Source of the DNA: Gammaproteobacteria bacterium RIFCSPHIGHO2_12_FULL_35_23 | Lineage (GTDB): Bacteria; Pseudomonadota; Gammaproteobacteria; UBA12402 | NCBI GenBank assembly: GCA_001801465.1 | Contig: MGXT01000025.1 | Location: forward strand, 62,001-126,000 | Reading direction: 5' to 3' | DNA: 64,000 nucleotides | Shown here: positions 16,424 through 27,363 of the stretch, one piece after another | How the letters are laid out: the number at the start of each line of letters is the position of its first letter | Position numbering within the stretch: the stretch's first letter is position 1 | Program-made: the position numbers and the translations under genes | Notes under the pieces: model-generated | What the model was told of the DNA's origin: nothing | Database searches by the model: none | Seen by the model: the letters and a program-made list of their open reading frames with translations, nothing else

Positions 16424-17014
16424 TTAATCCTTATACCAATCGCTTAAACGCTGCTTGAGTTCATCTAAGCCATTGATTTTATGAGAAGAAAAAAGTTGAA
16501 CTGTGGTAGAGTTAAAGAGTTTAATTTTTTGCTCAACCATTAATAAAATCTTTTTTTGTTCTCCGTAATTTAATTTATCAGCTTTATTTAGTAATAAATG
16601 AATAGCTAACTGGGATTGATTAGCCCAATTAAGCATTTGCAGATCAATTTCTCGCAAAGGATGGCGAATATCCATGACTAAAACCACACCTTGCAAACAA
16701 TGACGACTTGTAAGATATTGATCTATCAAATCAGCCCATTGCCGACTTAAGCTCCCGGCAACTTTGGCATAGCCGTAGCCAGGTAAATCAACTAATCGCT
16801 TATTCTCATCTAATGCAAACAAATTGATTAATTGGGTACGGCCGGGTGTTTTACTTGTCCGTGCTAGGTTTTTTTGTTGAGTTAACACATTAATGACACT
16901 CGACTTCCCAGCATTAGATCGCCCAGCAAAAGCTACCTCTAACCCTTTATCTTCTGGCAACTGACTGATATTGGCAATACTAATTAAGAATTTAGCCGCA
17001 GAAAAATTAATCAT
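16424..17014 (-). CDS. engB: Ribosome biogenesis GTP-binding protein EngB (YihA/YsxC)
   Basis: This essential small GTPase acts in 50S ribosomal subunit assembly. Its 196 residues match the family. Visible are G1 GRSNAGKSSVIN (about 31-42), G2 region SKTPGRTQLIN, G3 DLPGYGYAKV (about 76-85), G4 NKADK (about 142-146) and the G5-like FSSHK. It is transcribed alone, away from uvrD. No odd features were noticed. Confidence 0.96.
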   Translation of the reverse strand: MINFSAAKFLISIANISQLPEDKGLEVAFAGRSNAGKSSVINVLTQQKNLARTSKTPGRTQLINLFALDENKRLVDLPGYGYAKVAGSLSRQWADLIDQYLTSRHCLQGVVLVMDIRHPLREIDLQMLNWANQSQLAIHLLLNKADKLNYGEQKKILLMVEQKIKLFNSTTVQLFSSHKINGLDELKQRLSDWYKD

Positions 17015-17146
17015 TTAAACCTCTTATAAATTGCCCCCCATTGTACCTGGAATTTTTACTCTTTTATTGTTTTTCTCATGATTTATTTATGGTTTTTACT
17101 ATTTTAACATGGGCTTAAATACTAGATCTGGTACAATAAAGCCCCT

Positions 17147-19312
17147 ATGGACATATCACATATTCTTAACGATTTAAACGATAAACAACGTGAGGCTGTT
17201 TCTGCTGAATTAACTAATTTACAAATTTTAGCAGGTGCTGGCAGCGGTAAAACTCGCGTTCTGGTTTATCGAATAACCTGGCTGATTGAAGTTGAAAAAG
17301 TATCGCCTTTTAATCTCTTGGCGGTGACATTTACCAATAAAGCTGCTCATGAAATGCATCAGCGAATAGAAAAAATGGTTGGCTTAATTGCTAATAACAT
17401 GTGGATAGGTACTTTTCATAGCCTGGCACATCGCTTATTACGAGCTCATTTTAAAGAAGCTAATTTATCGCAAAATTTTCAAGTCATTGATGCTGATGAC
17501 CAATATCGACTTATTAAGCGTATTATGCGTGATGCCGGTCTTGATGAAGCAAAATGGTCGCCTAAACAAGCTCAGTGGTATATTAACTCTCAAAAAGATG
17601 AAGGTTTACGCCCTAAAGACAGTGCTGAAAATGTTTATGATGAATTTACTGAAGTGATGTTAAAGATTTTTCAGCGTTACGAAGAAATTTGTCAACAAAG
17701 CGGGTTAGTAGATTTTTCAGAACTACTGCTACGTGCTTTTGAATTATGGCGAGATCATCCAGAAATTTGTTTACATTATCGAAAGCGTTTTAAATATATT
17801 TTAGTGGATGAGTTCCAAGATACCAATAGCCTGCAATATGAATGGTTAAAACTCCTCGCTGGTCAAGAAAGTAAAATCATGATAGTAGGAGATGATGACC
17901 AATCTATTTATAGTTGGCGCGGCGCTCGTATTGATAATATGCATAGCTTTATTAAAGACTTTCCTGATACCAAAATTATTAAATTGGAACAAAATTATCG
18001 TTCTACTGGCACTATTTTAAAAGCAGCAAATACTTTAATTAGTCACAATAATGCTAGATTAGGGAAAAATTTATGGACTGCAAGCCAGGAAGGTGATCCG
18101 ATAGCCGTGTACGCGGCTTTTAATGATATTGACGAAGCAAGATTCATTGCTGATCAAATTAAACAATGGCAAGAACAAGGTAATCGTTTAAGTGAGTGCG
18201 CTATATTATATCGTTCTAATGCCCAATCTAGAGTTTTAGAAGATGCTTTTATTCAGGCCGGTATTCCTTACCGTATATATGGAGGTTTGCGATTTTTTGA
18301 GCGTGCAGAAATTAAAGATACGTTAGCCTATCTACGTTTAATTTCGCAAATAACTGATGATGCAGCATTTGAACGTATTATCAATACTCCCACGAGAGGT
18401 ATTGGCCTACGTACCGTTGATTTTTTAAGAGAACAAGCTAAACAAACTCAGCAATCACTATGGGCCACTGCCAAACAAGTTACCCATTTACAATTACTGC
18501 CCGCCAGAGCTTTAAGCGCTTTATCTAATTTTTTAAATTTAATTGAAAACTTAGCTAATGCTATTCAATGTTTACCTTTACCTGAGCAAGTAGAACATGT
18601 TATTCACCAAAGCGGTTTGTATCATCATTATCAAAATGAAAAAGGCGAAAAAGGCAGAGCTCGTTTAGAAAACTTAGAAGAATTAGTCACCGCAGCTAAA
18701 CAATTTGAACCAGAGGAAACTATAGCTAATTCTAAACTCACCGCTTTTTTAACCCATGCTGCCCTAGAAAGCGGTGAAACTCAGGCTGATAGTTATAGTG
18801 ATTGCGCACAATTAATGACCCTACATTCTGCTAAAGGCTTAGAGTTTCCCTTGGTCTTTTTGGCAGGAATGGAAGAGGGGTTATTTCCTCATCAAATGTG
18901 TTTAGAGGAAGCCAATGGGCTAGAAGAAGAAAGACGGCTATGTTACGTTGGTATGACTCGTGCCATGAAAAAACTTTATTTATGTTATGCTGAGTCTAGA
19001 TTTTTGCATGGTAAAGAAAAAAGTCAACGCTCTTCACGTTTTATTAGTGAACTACCTCCTAGCTGCTTAGCTGAAATTAGAATGCGAACTCAAATTTCTC
19101 AACCGTTAAGTTTAAAGTCAAAATCAGCGACTTTAGTACCTATTGAAAATGAAAAATACCAAATAGGCCAATATGTAAAACATGCTAAATTTGGCTCTGG
19201 CATTATTATTAATCGAGAAGGAAGTGGTGCAAAAGCTCGTTTACAAATCAATTTTGAACAAGTTGGCAGTAAATGGCTAATGACTGAATATGCTGATTTA
19301 GAAACTTTGTAA
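17147..19312 (+). CDS. uvrD: DNA helicase II, UvrD
   Basis: This 3'-5' superfamily 1 helicase serves nucleotide excision and mismatch repair. The 721 residues match UvrD. Motifs in order: Q motif LNDKQREAV, Walker A LAGAGSGKTRVL (about 29-40), Ia VTFTNKAAHEM, II DEFQDTN (about 222), III GDDDQSIYSWRGA (about 250), IV QNYRST, V LMTLHSAKGLEFPLVFLAGM and VI YVGMTRAMKKLYL. The C-terminal QIGQYVKHAKFGSGIIINRE matches the Tudor-like tail that distinguishes UvrD/PcrA. A likely extended -10 (TACAAT) lies about 20 bp before the start. sbcB follows after 10 bp, suggesting one DNA-repair transcript. Confidence 0.96.
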   Translation: MDISHILNDLNDKQREAVSAELTNLQILAGAGSGKTRVLVYRITWLIEVEKVSPFNLLAVTFTNKAAHEMHQRIEKMVGLIANNMWIGTFHSLAHRLLRAHFKEANLSQNFQVIDADDQYRLIKRIMRDAGLDEAKWSPKQAQWYINSQKDEGLRPKDSAENVYDEFTEVMLKIFQRYEEICQQSGLVDFSELLLRAFELWRDHPEICLHYRKRFKYILVDEFQDTNSLQYEWLKLLAGQESKIMIVGDDDQSIYSWRGARIDNMHSFIKDFPDTKIIKLEQNYRSTGTILKAANTLISHNNARLGKNLWTASQEGDPIAVYAAFNDIDEARFIADQIKQWQEQGNRLSECAILYRSNAQSRVLEDAFIQAGIPYRIYGGLRFFERAEIKDTLAYLRLISQITDDAAFERIINTPTRGIGLRTVDFLREQAKQTQQSLWATAKQVTHLQLLPARALSALSNFLNLIENLANAIQCLPLPEQVEHVIHQSGLYHHYQNEKGEKGRARLENLEELVTAAKQFEPEETIANSKLTAFLTHAALESGETQADSYSDCAQLMTLHSAKGLEFPLVFLAGMEEGLFPHQMCLEEANGLEEERRLCYVGMTRAMKKLYLCYAESRFLHGKEKSQRSSRFISELPPSCLAEIRMRTQISQPLSLKSKSATLVPIENEKYQIGQYVKHAKFGSGIIINREGSGAKARLQINFEQVGSKWLMTEYADLETL

Positions 19313-19322
19313 GTACATCATC

Positions 19323-20777
19323 ATGAGCGAAACATTTTTATTTTATGATATTGAGACAACGGGTTTAAATCCGGCTTTTGATCAAATTTTACAATTTGCT
19401 GCCATTCGTACTGACTCTAAATTAAATGAATTAGCACGGCATGAGTATCGCGTTAAACTACGACCAGACGTTATTCCTTCGCCTCATGCTTTATTAACTA
19501 ATCAAATCTCTTTACAAACCATGCTGCAAGGAGAAACAGAGTTTGAGGTTGTTAAAAAAATTCATGCGCTCTTTAATACCCCTGGTACCATAAGCCTAGG
19601 TTATAACACGCTAGGCTTTGATGATGAGTTTTTAAGATTTAGTTTTTATAGAAACCTACTATCACCTTATACCCACCAATATGCTAATCAATGCTCGCGC
19701 ATGGATATTTATCCTGTCGTATTATTTTATTATCTTTTTAATTCTGAATCAGTAATTAATTGGCCTATTGTTGACAATAAACTTTCTTTGAAATTAGAAA
19801 GTCTAAATACCGCTAATAATTTTAATCAAGGCCAAGCTCATAATGCCGTTATTGACGTAGAAACAACGATTGCTTTAACTAAAGCACTCATGAAATCTGA
19901 AAAAATCTGGCAATATTGCCAAGGTTATTTTACCAAACATGAAGATGCGATCCGGCTAAGTAAATTAGGACTCGCCTACCCCCAAACAACGCTTGCCATG
20001 ACCGAAGGACTTTATATCGCTGGTAACTTAGGCAGCACACTTGCTTTTCAAATCCCTGTTTTATTATTAGGCCAACACAATATCTATAAAAATCAATCCC
20101 TTTGGTTACGTTTAGATTTACCAGAACTAGCCTGTACCACCTTCAGTGAAATTGAAAAAACAACCTGGATCATTAGAAAAAAACCTGGTGAACCAGGCTT
20201 TATTCTGCCAAGCCAACCTCGCTTTTTAAGACACTTGAGTGCTGAACGACTAGCTATAACTCACGCTAATAAAGCCTGGCTCTTAAAAAATCCTCTGCTT
20301 TTACAAGCCATTATTGATTACCATCTAAATTTTCAATATCCTCTTATTGCACAAGCGGATATTGACAGTGTTTTATATCAAAATGGTTTTTTTTCGAATA
20401 ATGATCAAGCCTTATGCCGTCTTTTTCATACCGTTTCTTTAACAGAAAAACTACTTTTAATTGAAAAGTTTGAATCTTTAGAACTACAAGAGTTGGCCGT
20501 GAGACTATTAGCACGAAATTTCGAGGTCACTTTACCCAATAAATACCAGGAACTTTATACTGCCTATTTAAAAAAATTTTATGAAGGCAAGGAAATACTC
20601 ATTGACTATAGAAAGCAGATGAAATTTAATGTGCAACAGGCTTTACAAGAACTTTCTACTCTAAATCAGAGACAAAATCTAACATCTGAGCAACAGCATT
20701 TTTTATTAGATTATAGTAATTTTATAAACCAACGAGGAAATAGTGATGGGCTATTGGCTAATGAAATCCGAGCCTGA
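19323..20777 (+). CDS. sbcB: Exodeoxyribonuclease I, SbcB
   Basis: This 3'-5' single-strand DNA exonuclease is used in recombination and mismatch repair. The 484 residues are close to the usual 475. The N-terminal DEDDh exonuclease domain shows FLFYDIETTGLNP (Exo I, Asp9 and Glu11), LGYNTLGFDDEFLRFSFYRN (Exo II) and HNAVIDVETTIALTKAL (Exo III with the catalytic His and Asp). An SH3-like and a C-terminal helical domain follow. It is 10 bp behind uvrD and overlaps the next start by 32 bp, so the three genes are probably cotranscribed and the third translationally coupled. Confidence 0.95.
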   Translation: MSETFLFYDIETTGLNPAFDQILQFAAIRTDSKLNELARHEYRVKLRPDVIPSPHALLTNQISLQTMLQGETEFEVVKKIHALFNTPGTISLGYNTLGFDDEFLRFSFYRNLLSPYTHQYANQCSRMDIYPVVLFYYLFNSESVINWPIVDNKLSLKLESLNTANNFNQGQAHNAVIDVETTIALTKALMKSEKIWQYCQGYFTKHEDAIRLSKLGLAYPQTTLAMTEGLYIAGNLGSTLAFQIPVLLLGQHNIYKNQSLWLRLDLPELACTTFSEIEKTTWIIRKKPGEPGFILPSQPRFLRHLSAERLAITHANKAWLLKNPLLLQAIIDYHLNFQYPLIAQADIDSVLYQNGFFSNNDQALCRLFHTVSLTEKLLLIEKFESLELQELAVRLLARNFEVTLPNKYQELYTAYLKKFYEGKEILIDYRKQMKFNVQQALQELSTLNQRQNLTSEQQHFLLDYSNFINQRGNSDGLLANEIRA

Positions 20778-21225
20778 AGCTTTTAGTATTAATGACTTGG
20801 CTGCGCGACCCAACAAAACTGAACACTGGGACGGAGTAAGAAATTATCAAGCTAGAAATATGCTGCGCGATAAAATTAAAAAAGGTGATCAAATATTTTT
20901 TTATCATTCAAATTGTGAACCTCCTGGTATTGTTGGCATTGCAAAGGTAATCAAAGAAGGTTATCCTGACTTTACAGCCTTTGATCCCAACAGCAAACAT
21001 TTTGATCCTAAAAGTAATTCGGAAAATCCTCGTTGGTTTATGGTCGATATTAAATTGATTAAGAAATTTAATAAAATTATTCCCTTAACTTTATTAAAAA
21101 CTATTTCTGAATTGAAAAACATGACGTTACTTCGTAAAGGCAATCGCTTATCAGTGATGCCTGTTAGCACTAAAGAATGGCAAACGATTTTAAAGCTAAC
21201 AAAAAAAAATAATGGATTGTTATGA
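20746..21225 (+). CDS. EVE-domain protein (thymocyte nuclear protein 1 family)
   Basis: This small protein of the PUA-like EVE superfamily is thought to recognise modified bases in nucleic acid. It reads MGYWLMKSEPEAFSINDLAA, HWDGVRNYQARNMLRDK, KKGDQIFFYHSNCEPPGIVG, and RWFMVDIKLIKKF. The WLMKSEPE-...-W-GVRNYQARN-MR core is diagnostic. I chose the ATG at 20746 because GAGG precedes it at the right distance; a GTG one codon earlier is less likely. It lies inside the end of sbcB (32-bp overlap) and its TGA overlaps the next ATG. EVE proteins often stand with restriction or repair genes, and here with uvrD and sbcB. Confidence 0.92.
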   Translation: MGYWLMKSEPEAFSINDLAARPNKTEHWDGVRNYQARNMLRDKIKKGDQIFFYHSNCEPPGIVGIAKVIKEGYPDFTAFDPNSKHFDPKSNSENPRWFMVDIKLIKKFNKIIPLTLLKTISELKNMTLLRKGNRLSVMPVSTKEWQTILKLTKKNNGLL

Positions 21226-22262
21226 AAACTGGCAATTTTATGAAAGAAATTATTAAAGCACTCATTTACTTAATCATAGGTGCTGGCATTGCCATTTTCT
21301 TTCTAAAATGCCCAACAATTATCAACTATTTTAAATCCAGTCGTTCTCAACCTATCATAACCAATCAACCAGCTCAAATTGTCAATCCACAGCCTGTCAG
21401 CAGTAGCACCTTCTATAATAGCATCAAGTATTCAAAACCTGTTGTGGATATTAGTAAAGCAATGACCAAAATCACTACCAACCAACCTTCTGCTTTACAG
21501 CAACGAATTACTATAGAGAAAAAAGCAATTTCACCTCTAGGAATAGGGCTTTTTCAACCTACTTATATATTACCGGCTTATTATACTACCAGGCCAGATA
21601 ATGCCGTGTATAAAGGCAATACGCCTGATAACCAAAGAGTGGAACCGCTTGAATTTAAAGCGCAATTAAGTTTAATTGTTCCCATAATAAATGGCGAAAT
21701 CAAGCAAAAACCTATTTCTTTAGATTTCGCTTATACCCAGCTTTCTTATTGGCAGTTTTATGCCAAATCACAATGGTTTAGAGAAACAGATTATGAACCC
21801 GAGCTCTTTACCTCCTTGAACTTTCATCCCAACTGGTGGATTAATCTTGGAACCGTCCATCAATCGAATGGTCAAGGCGGAGATATGGAACGTAGCTGGA
21901 ATCGAGCTTATGCCAATCTTATTTTCTCAGGCCCTAAATGGATGATCAGTATTCAACCTTGGGTGTTAATTTTTAAATCAGAATCAAGCGACCTCCATAA
22001 TCCTAATATCGCTCACTATATGGGTAATGGTCAGGTTTTATTTGCCTATAAATTTGGTCGTAACGAAATCTCTATTATGGCTCGTAATGAATTAGAAAGC
22101 GGCTTTAAACGCGGTGCTGAAGAAGTAGATTGGAGCGTTCACATGTGGAAACATTTTTATCTTTACACTCAATTCTTTAGTGGTTATGGCCAAAGCTTAA
22201 TAGAGTATAATCATTTTACCAACGGATTAGGAGTCGGTATTGCTTTAAATAATTGGATATAA
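21222..22262 (+). CDS. pldA: Outer membrane phospholipase A (OMPLA/PldA-like)
   Basis: This outer-membrane beta-barrel hydrolyses phospholipid acyl chains. The catalytic segment TVHQSNGQGG, then ERSWNRAY, supplies His213, Ser215 and Asn227 of the OMPLA triad. Alternating aromatic strands around it (WQFYAKSQWF, NWWINLG, WMISIQPWVLIF) fit a 12-strand barrel. The N-terminus is unusual: instead of a cleavable signal there is a long uncut-looking helix (IIKALIYLIIGAGIAIFFLK, about 10-29) followed by about 75 low-complexity residues before the barrel. The ATG overlaps the EVE stop (ATGA); the ATG at 21240 is the alternative start. Known relatives act in membrane integrity and virulence. Confidence 0.88.
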   Translation: MKTGNFMKEIIKALIYLIIGAGIAIFFLKCPTIINYFKSSRSQPIITNQPAQIVNPQPVSSSTFYNSIKYSKPVVDISKAMTKITTNQPSALQQRITIEKKAISPLGIGLFQPTYILPAYYTTRPDNAVYKGNTPDNQRVEPLEFKAQLSLIVPIINGEIKQKPISLDFAYTQLSYWQFYAKSQWFRETDYEPELFTSLNFHPNWWINLGTVHQSNGQGGDMERSWNRAYANLIFSGPKWMISIQPWVLIFKSESSDLHNPNIAHYMGNGQVLFAYKFGRNEISIMARNELESGFKRGAEEVDWSVHMWKHFYLYTQFFSGYGQSLIEYNHFTNGLGVGIALNNWI

Positions 22263-22265
22263 AAT

Positions 22266-23504
22266 TTAAGATGATCTATTTGCTACCTTTATCTCTTTAG
22301 TAGCAAGAAGCCATAAAGCCGCAATTATTGCGATTAAACCCAACACGATTAAAGATAGCTTTACAGCTATAACTGCTAATAAGCCCCCAATAATGCCCGA
22401 TAAAGATTCAGCCAAAACTTGTAAAGATTGATTGTTTCCCATAACTTTACCATGATCTTTACTCACAGCAAAAGATAACAAAGTAGCACACGCTGGCAAA
22501 CAAAGTGCTAAAGCTAAAGAAGTTAAAAATAAAGTTACCCAAAGCGCACTAACATAAGGTGGAATAATAACAATAATCATCAATAAACCCGTCAAAAATG
22601 CTGAAGCAACAGTAACCGTTTTAATAGAAAACCGTTCAGTAAAAAAACTAGTTAACCCCATATTTGCTATAACAATAGGCACTGCTACCCAAGCAATAAA
22701 TTCAGAGGATTGATTTACTTGCATATGAAATTCATCTACTAAGTACATTGGATAACATCGAAAAAACCCAAAAATCGCCAAATAAAATAAAAAATTAAGT
22801 ATATATAAACGACGTATTGGCTGGGCAATTAATACATCTCTTAAACTGATCAAAGCAGTAAAATAATTAATCTTTTCTTTAGCAAAAAATTTTTTAGTTT
22901 CTTGAAAACTGCACGCAACCCAGAGAATAGAAAACAATAATATTAGCCAGACGGTCCAAAAGGGGGTGGCGTCATTAAACCAAAAAACAAGGGCTGGATC
23001 TGCCAACTTACCTCCAACCAGTGGACCTATGATATAGGCCATACTAGCACTCAAATAAATATAACCAAATAAACGATTACGATCTTGATGATTAGCCACA
23101 TCAGTAATAGCGCTTTGTGCTACAACAATATTAGCCTCGCTTAATCCAGCAAAAAATGAACCTAGCAAAAGCAAAAATAAACAATGTAATGATAAAGCTA
23201 AGGCAATTATTAAATAAAAAAAGGTGGTACAGCAAAGTGAAATGATTAGAACTTTTTTCCTGCCATAAGAATCTGACAAAGTACCTAAGATTGGCGCGCC
23301 CAAAAACTGACCTAAAGGATATAAAGCTAACAGAAATCCCAGAAGAATCACTCGCTGACTCATTGGAGATTCGTGTGCCATAAACCCATTTTGCGCATGC
23401 ATCAACATAGGCGTAAAAATGGTAATCATTAAACTATAGCCAATGAATCCAAAAAATATAATTAAATAAAGTGGCGCAAGGTTTTTATAACGATAATTCC
23501 TCAC
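22266..23504 (-). CDS. MFS transporter, TetA-like exporter family
   Basis: This 412-residue, 12-helix major facilitator protein lies in the inner membrane. The loop 2-3 motif GAPILGTLSDSYGRKKVLI (about 69-87) is the classic GxLSDxxGRK sequence of the DHA1/TetA group, and helix 5 shows SASMAYIIGPLVGG (motif C-like GP). The loop between halves is short (FQETKKFFAKEKI). The group exports drugs or metabolites by proton antiport. The substrate cannot be read from sequence. It converges on pldA with a 3-bp gap, and metH lies 18 bp upstream on the same strand, so it may be read through from the metH transcript. Confidence 0.88.
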   Translation of the reverse strand: MRNYRYKNLAPLYLIIFFGFIGYSLMITIFTPMLMHAQNGFMAHESPMSQRVILLGFLLALYPLGQFLGAPILGTLSDSYGRKKVLIISLCCTTFFYLIIALALSLHCLFLLLLGSFFAGLSEANIVVAQSAITDVANHQDRNRLFGYIYLSASMAYIIGPLVGGKLADPALVFWFNDATPFWTVWLILLFSILWVACSFQETKKFFAKEKINYFTALISLRDVLIAQPIRRLYILNFLFYLAIFGFFRCYPMYLVDEFHMQVNQSSEFIAWVAVPIVIANMGLTSFFTERFSIKTVTVASAFLTGLLMIIVIIPPYVSALWVTLFLTSLALALCLPACATLLSFAVSKDHGKVMGNNQSLQVLAESLSGIIGGLLAVIAVKLSLIVLGLIAIIAALWLLATKEIKVANRSS

Positions 23505-23522
23505 AATAAGTTTCCTTACTTA

Positions 23523-26500
23523 CTATTCAAAGCCTACATTACTACCTAACCATTTCATCATTGTTTCATAATCATCTTGCTTTCGTTGAGCATAATCTTT
23601 AACTTGATCTTCATTAATTTTTCCAACCACAAAATATTCTGAATCTGGATGAGAATAATAAAATCCACATACTGAAGCCGCAGGCCACATAGCCATACTC
23701 TCAGTTAAGGTTACTCCGATTTTATTTTCTGGCTCTAGTAATTTAAACAATAACTGTTTTTCAGTATGATCCGGACAAGCTGGATATCCCGGGGCAGGCC
23801 TAATTCCTCGATATTTTTCTTGAATTAACTCAATATGAGTAAGCTGCTCGTCCTTAGCATAGCTCCAATATTTTCTTCTGACTTCTTGATGAAGGTATTC
23901 TGCATAAGCTTCCGCTAAACGATCGGCGAGCGCTTTAGCCATAATACTACTGTAGTCATCATACTCTGCTTCATATTTATTAACTAATTTATCTAATTCA
24001 AGACCAGTCGTTACTATAAACACACCTAAATAATCTTTGATACCACTTGCCTTAGGAGCAATAAAATCTGCCAAAGATTTATTAAATTTACCCGGTGGTT
24101 TTCTATTTTGTTGACGCAAGTGGTGAAAAGTCGCAATAATTTTTTCTCGGCTATCATCTTCATAAAGTAAAATGTCGTCATGAATACTATTAGCAGGATA
24201 AAAGCCAAATAAGCTTGCTGCAGTTAGAAGTTTATTATCAATAAGATGCTTTAACATAGTTAAAGCATCTGCATACAAAATACTAGCCTGCTTTCCTATA
24301 ACCTCATCTTCTAGAATTTCTGGAAAATTACCAGACAGTTCCCAAGTTCTAAAAAAAGGCGTCCAGTCAATATAAGGTTGTAAAACTGATAATTCTAAAT
24401 TTTTTATAATTTTAGTGCCTATAAAAGTTGGAACAGGAGGAGTATATTCTAACCAATTGATTGGTTTTTTATTAGCACGAGCTTCTGCTAAAGTTAACCA
24501 ATCAATTCGCGCTTGTTTATTCTGGTATCGAGCACGCACTTCCTCATATTCTCGAGCAATTTCTTGAGTAAAAATCTTACTTTTTTCACCCAGTAACTGT
24601 GATAAAACAGAAACACTTCTAGAAGCATCTTTCACATAAATAACAGTCTCCTGATAGTGAGGTGCTATTTTTACTGCAGTATGCACTCGAGAAGTTGTAG
24701 CACCACCTATTAGTAAAGGTACAGAAAAATTTAAGCGCTGCATTTCTTTAGCAACATGCACCATTTCATCTAAAGAAGGCGTAATCAACCCACTTAAACC
24801 GATTACTTCTACTTTTTCCGCTTTAGCTGTTGCAAGAATTTTTTCAGAAGAAACCATAACGCCTAGATCAATAACTCGATAACCATTACATTGTAATACC
24901 ACGCCTACAATATTTTTACCAATATCATGGACATCTCCTTTGACGGTAGCCATCAAAATAGCGCCTTTATGTGTAGCCGCTAACTTATTTATTGCTTTTT
25001 CTTGTTCTATAAAGGGTAGTAAATAAGCAACTGCTTTTTTCATTACTCTGGCACTTTTAACAACCTGAGGTAAAAACATCTTACCAGCACCAAATAAATC
25101 ACCTACTGTATTCATCCCATCCATGAGAGGACCTTCAATCACCTCTAATGGCCTCTTACTAAGCAATCTTGCTTCTTCTACATCTGGTTCTATAAAATCC
25201 GTAATGCCATTAATCAATGCATAACTTAATCGCTCGGCAACTGATTGATTACGCCAAGCAAGAGTTTTTACTACGCTTTTGTTTTCAGCTTTAAATTCAT
25301 CAGCAATTGCTAATAATCGTTCAGTTGCCTCTTTACTGCGATTTAATATGACATCTTCTACGATGTCGCGAAGCTGCTTGGGAATTTCTTCATAAATCTG
25401 TAATTGGCCTGCGTTGACAATCCCCATATCCATACCAGCTTGAATGGCATGATAAAGAAATACTGAATGCATCGATTCTCTTACTGGATTATTACCTCTA
25501 AATGAAAATGATACATTACTGACTCCACCACTAATTAATACGCCTGGACAACGTTTTTTAATTTCTGTGATAGCCTCAATAAAATCCTTAGCATAATTAT
25601 CATGCTCTTCAATCCCAGTAGCAACCGCAAAGATATTAGGATCAAAAATAATATCTTGGGGCTTAAAACCTGCTTGCTTAGTAAGTAAATGATATACTCT
25701 CTCACATATTGCAATTTTTTTCTCTTTGGTATCAGCTTGGCCTTGTTCATCAAAAGCCATCACTACAACCGAAGCTCCAAAGTTTAAAATTTCTGTGGCT
25801 TGCTTTAAAAATTCAGTCTCCCCTTCTTTCAAACTAATTGAATTAACAATAGCCTTGCCTTGAACACATTTTAATCCAGCTTGTAACACACTCCATTTTG
25901 AAGAGTCAATCATAATAGGTAAACGACAAATATCAGGCTCGCTAGCAATGAATTTTAAAAAAGTTTCCATTGCTAATTCTGAATTAAGCATCGCGTCATC
26001 CATATTCACATCGATAATTTGAGCACCATTTTCGACTTGTTGACGGGCCACTTCTAAAGCTGTCTCAAAATCATTATTTCTAATTAGTGCAGCAAAACGT
26101 GCTGAACCTGAAACGTTCGTCCTTTCACCTACGTTAATAAAATTAGTTTCTGGACGAATAGTTAACACTTCCAAACCACTTAATTGACAATAAGGTTCAG
26201 AAATTGCTGGTTTTCTAGGCGGTATTTGAGAAACCACTTGCGCAATAGCAGCTATATGTTCAGGTGTGGTACCACAACACCCCCCCACAATATTTAAAAA
26301 CCCACTTTCAGCAAATTCTTTAATAAGTGCAGCCATTTGCGCTGGTGATTGATCATAACCACCCAATTCATTAGGTAATCCTGCATTAGGATAAGCACAA
26401 ACCATACTATTTGAAATCGTTGCTAATGTTTGTAAATAAGGTCGCATTTCTGCTGCGCCTAATGCACAATTAATACCTATGGAAAGTGGTTTGGCGTGTT

Positions 26501-27209
26501 GAACAGAAATCCAAAATGCTTCAATGGTTTGTCCTGATAAAGTTCTACCGCTAGCATCGGTAATGGTACCAGAAATCATAATAGGCAAATTAAGGTTTTC
26601 TTTGCTGAAATAAGTTTTAGTAGCATAAATCGCTGCTTTACAATTTAGTGTATCAAAAACTGTTTCTATCATTAATACATCAACACCACCTTTTACCAAT
26701 CCTTCAATAGCAAGAGTATAAGCAGCAACCAACTCATCGAAACTGATATTTCTAAATTCTGCTCTATTGACATCAGGAGATAATGAGGCCGTGCGGTTAG
26801 TCGGTCCTAAGGCACCTATCACAAATCGTGGTTTGTCAGGAGTTAAGCTTGTTATTTCGTCAGCCGCATTGCGAGCCAATTTGGCAGCAGAGAAATTAAG
26901 CTCATAGACATAATCTTCGGTTTGATAATCTTGTTGCGCTATAGTTGTCGAACTAAAAGTGTTGGTTTCAATAAAATCAGCACCGGCTAAAAGATATGCT
27001 TTATGGATCGCAGCAATAATATCAGGTCGAGTCAGAGAAAGAAGATCATGATTACCAAATAAAGAAACAGGGTGGTTGACAAATAAATCACCACAATAAT
27101 CTTTTTCAGTTAATTGATATCCTTGAATCATGGTACCCATAGCACCATCTAAAATCATGATTCTTTCTTTCAGTATTTTATGAATCAGGGAGGTTTTATT
27201 TTTTGACAT
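23523..27209 (-). CDS. metH: Cobalamin-dependent methionine synthase MetH
   Basis: This enzyme transfers a methyl group from 5-methyl-THF to homocysteine via cobalamin. The 1228 residues match E. coli MetH (1227), and all four modules are present. They are the homocysteine domain with zinc cysteines ([19 protein letters not shown]; about 1-330), the folate domain ([17 protein letters not shown]; about 355-610), the cobalamin cap and Rossmann domain ([20 protein letters not shown]12 ligand [12 protein letters not shown]), and the reactivation domain ([39 protein letters not shown]). It is divergent from metF, its methyl-THF supplier, across 154 bp. Cobalamin must be imported or made elsewhere. 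No MetJ or MetR box was clear. Confidence 0.97.
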   Translation of the reverse strand: MSKNKTSLIHKILKERIMILDGAMGTMIQGYQLTEKDYCGDLFVNHPVSLFGNHDLLSLTRPDIIAAIHKAYLLAGADFIETNTFSSTTIAQQDYQTEDYVYELNFSAAKLARNAADEITSLTPDKPRFVIGALGPTNRTASLSPDVNRAEFRNISFDELVAAYTLAIEGLVKGGVDVLMIETVFDTLNCKAAIYATKTYFSKENLNLPIMISGTITDASGRTLSGQTIEAFWISVQHAKPLSIGINCALGAAEMRPYLQTLATISNSMVCAYPNAGLPNELGGYDQSPAQMAALIKEFAESGFLNIVGGCCGTTPEHIAAIAQVVSQIPPRKPAISEPYCQLSGLEVLTIRPETNFINVGERTNVSGSARFAALIRNNDFETALEVARQQVENGAQIIDVNMDDAMLNSELAMETFLKFIASEPDICRLPIMIDSSKWSVLQAGLKCVQGKAIVNSISLKEGETEFLKQATEILNFGASVVVMAFDEQGQADTKEKKIAICERVYHLLTKQAGFKPQDIIFDPNIFAVATGIEEHDNYAKDFIEAITEIKKRCPGVLISGGVSNVSFSFRGNNPVRESMHSVFLYHAIQAGMDMGIVNAGQLQIYEEIPKQLRDIVEDVILNRSKEATERLLAIADEFKAENKSVVKTLAWRNQSVAERLSYALINGITDFIEPDVEEARLLSKRPLEVIEGPLMDGMNTVGDLFGAGKMFLPQVVKSARVMKKAVAYLLPFIEQEKAINKLAATHKGAILMATVKGDVHDIGKNIVGVVLQCNGYRVIDLGVMVSSEKILATAKAEKVEVIGLSGLITPSLDEMVHVAKEMQRLNFSVPLLIGGATTSRVHTAVKIAPHYQETVIYVKDASRSVSVLSQLLGEKSKIFTQEIAREYEEVRARYQNKQARIDWLTLAEARANKKPINWLEYTPPVPTFIGTKIIKNLELSVLQPYIDWTPFFRTWELSGNFPEILEDEVIGKQASILYADALTMLKHLIDNKLLTAASLFGFYPANSIHDDILLYEDDSREKIIATFHHLRQQNRKPPGKFNKSLADFIAPKASGIKDYLGVFIVTTGLELDKLVNKYEAEYDDYSSIMAKALADRLAEAYAEYLHQEVRRKYWSYAKDEQLTHIELIQEKYRGIRPAPGYPACPDHTEKQLLFKLLEPENKIGVTLTESMAMWPAASVCGFYYSHPDSEYFVVGKINEDQVKDYAQRKQDDYETMMKWLGSNVGFE

Positions 27210-27363
27210 TTAGTTTTCAACTACAACAATAGGTTATTATCAGCGCAAAATCATAACAAAGAGATTAGAGAAACTCTACTTTTCTCTTATAATTAGAGTT
27301 AAATAAGTGGTCATCTTAATAAAAATTGGCATAATGTAGCTAAAATAAATAATGGATTAACTT

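Noticed and set aside
27210..27363. MetJ or MetR boxes, or a SAM or cobalamin riboswitch, between metH and metF
   Set aside because: No AGACGTCT-like or TGAA-N5-TTCA site stood out, and 154 bp are too short for a cobalamin riboswitch plus two promoters.
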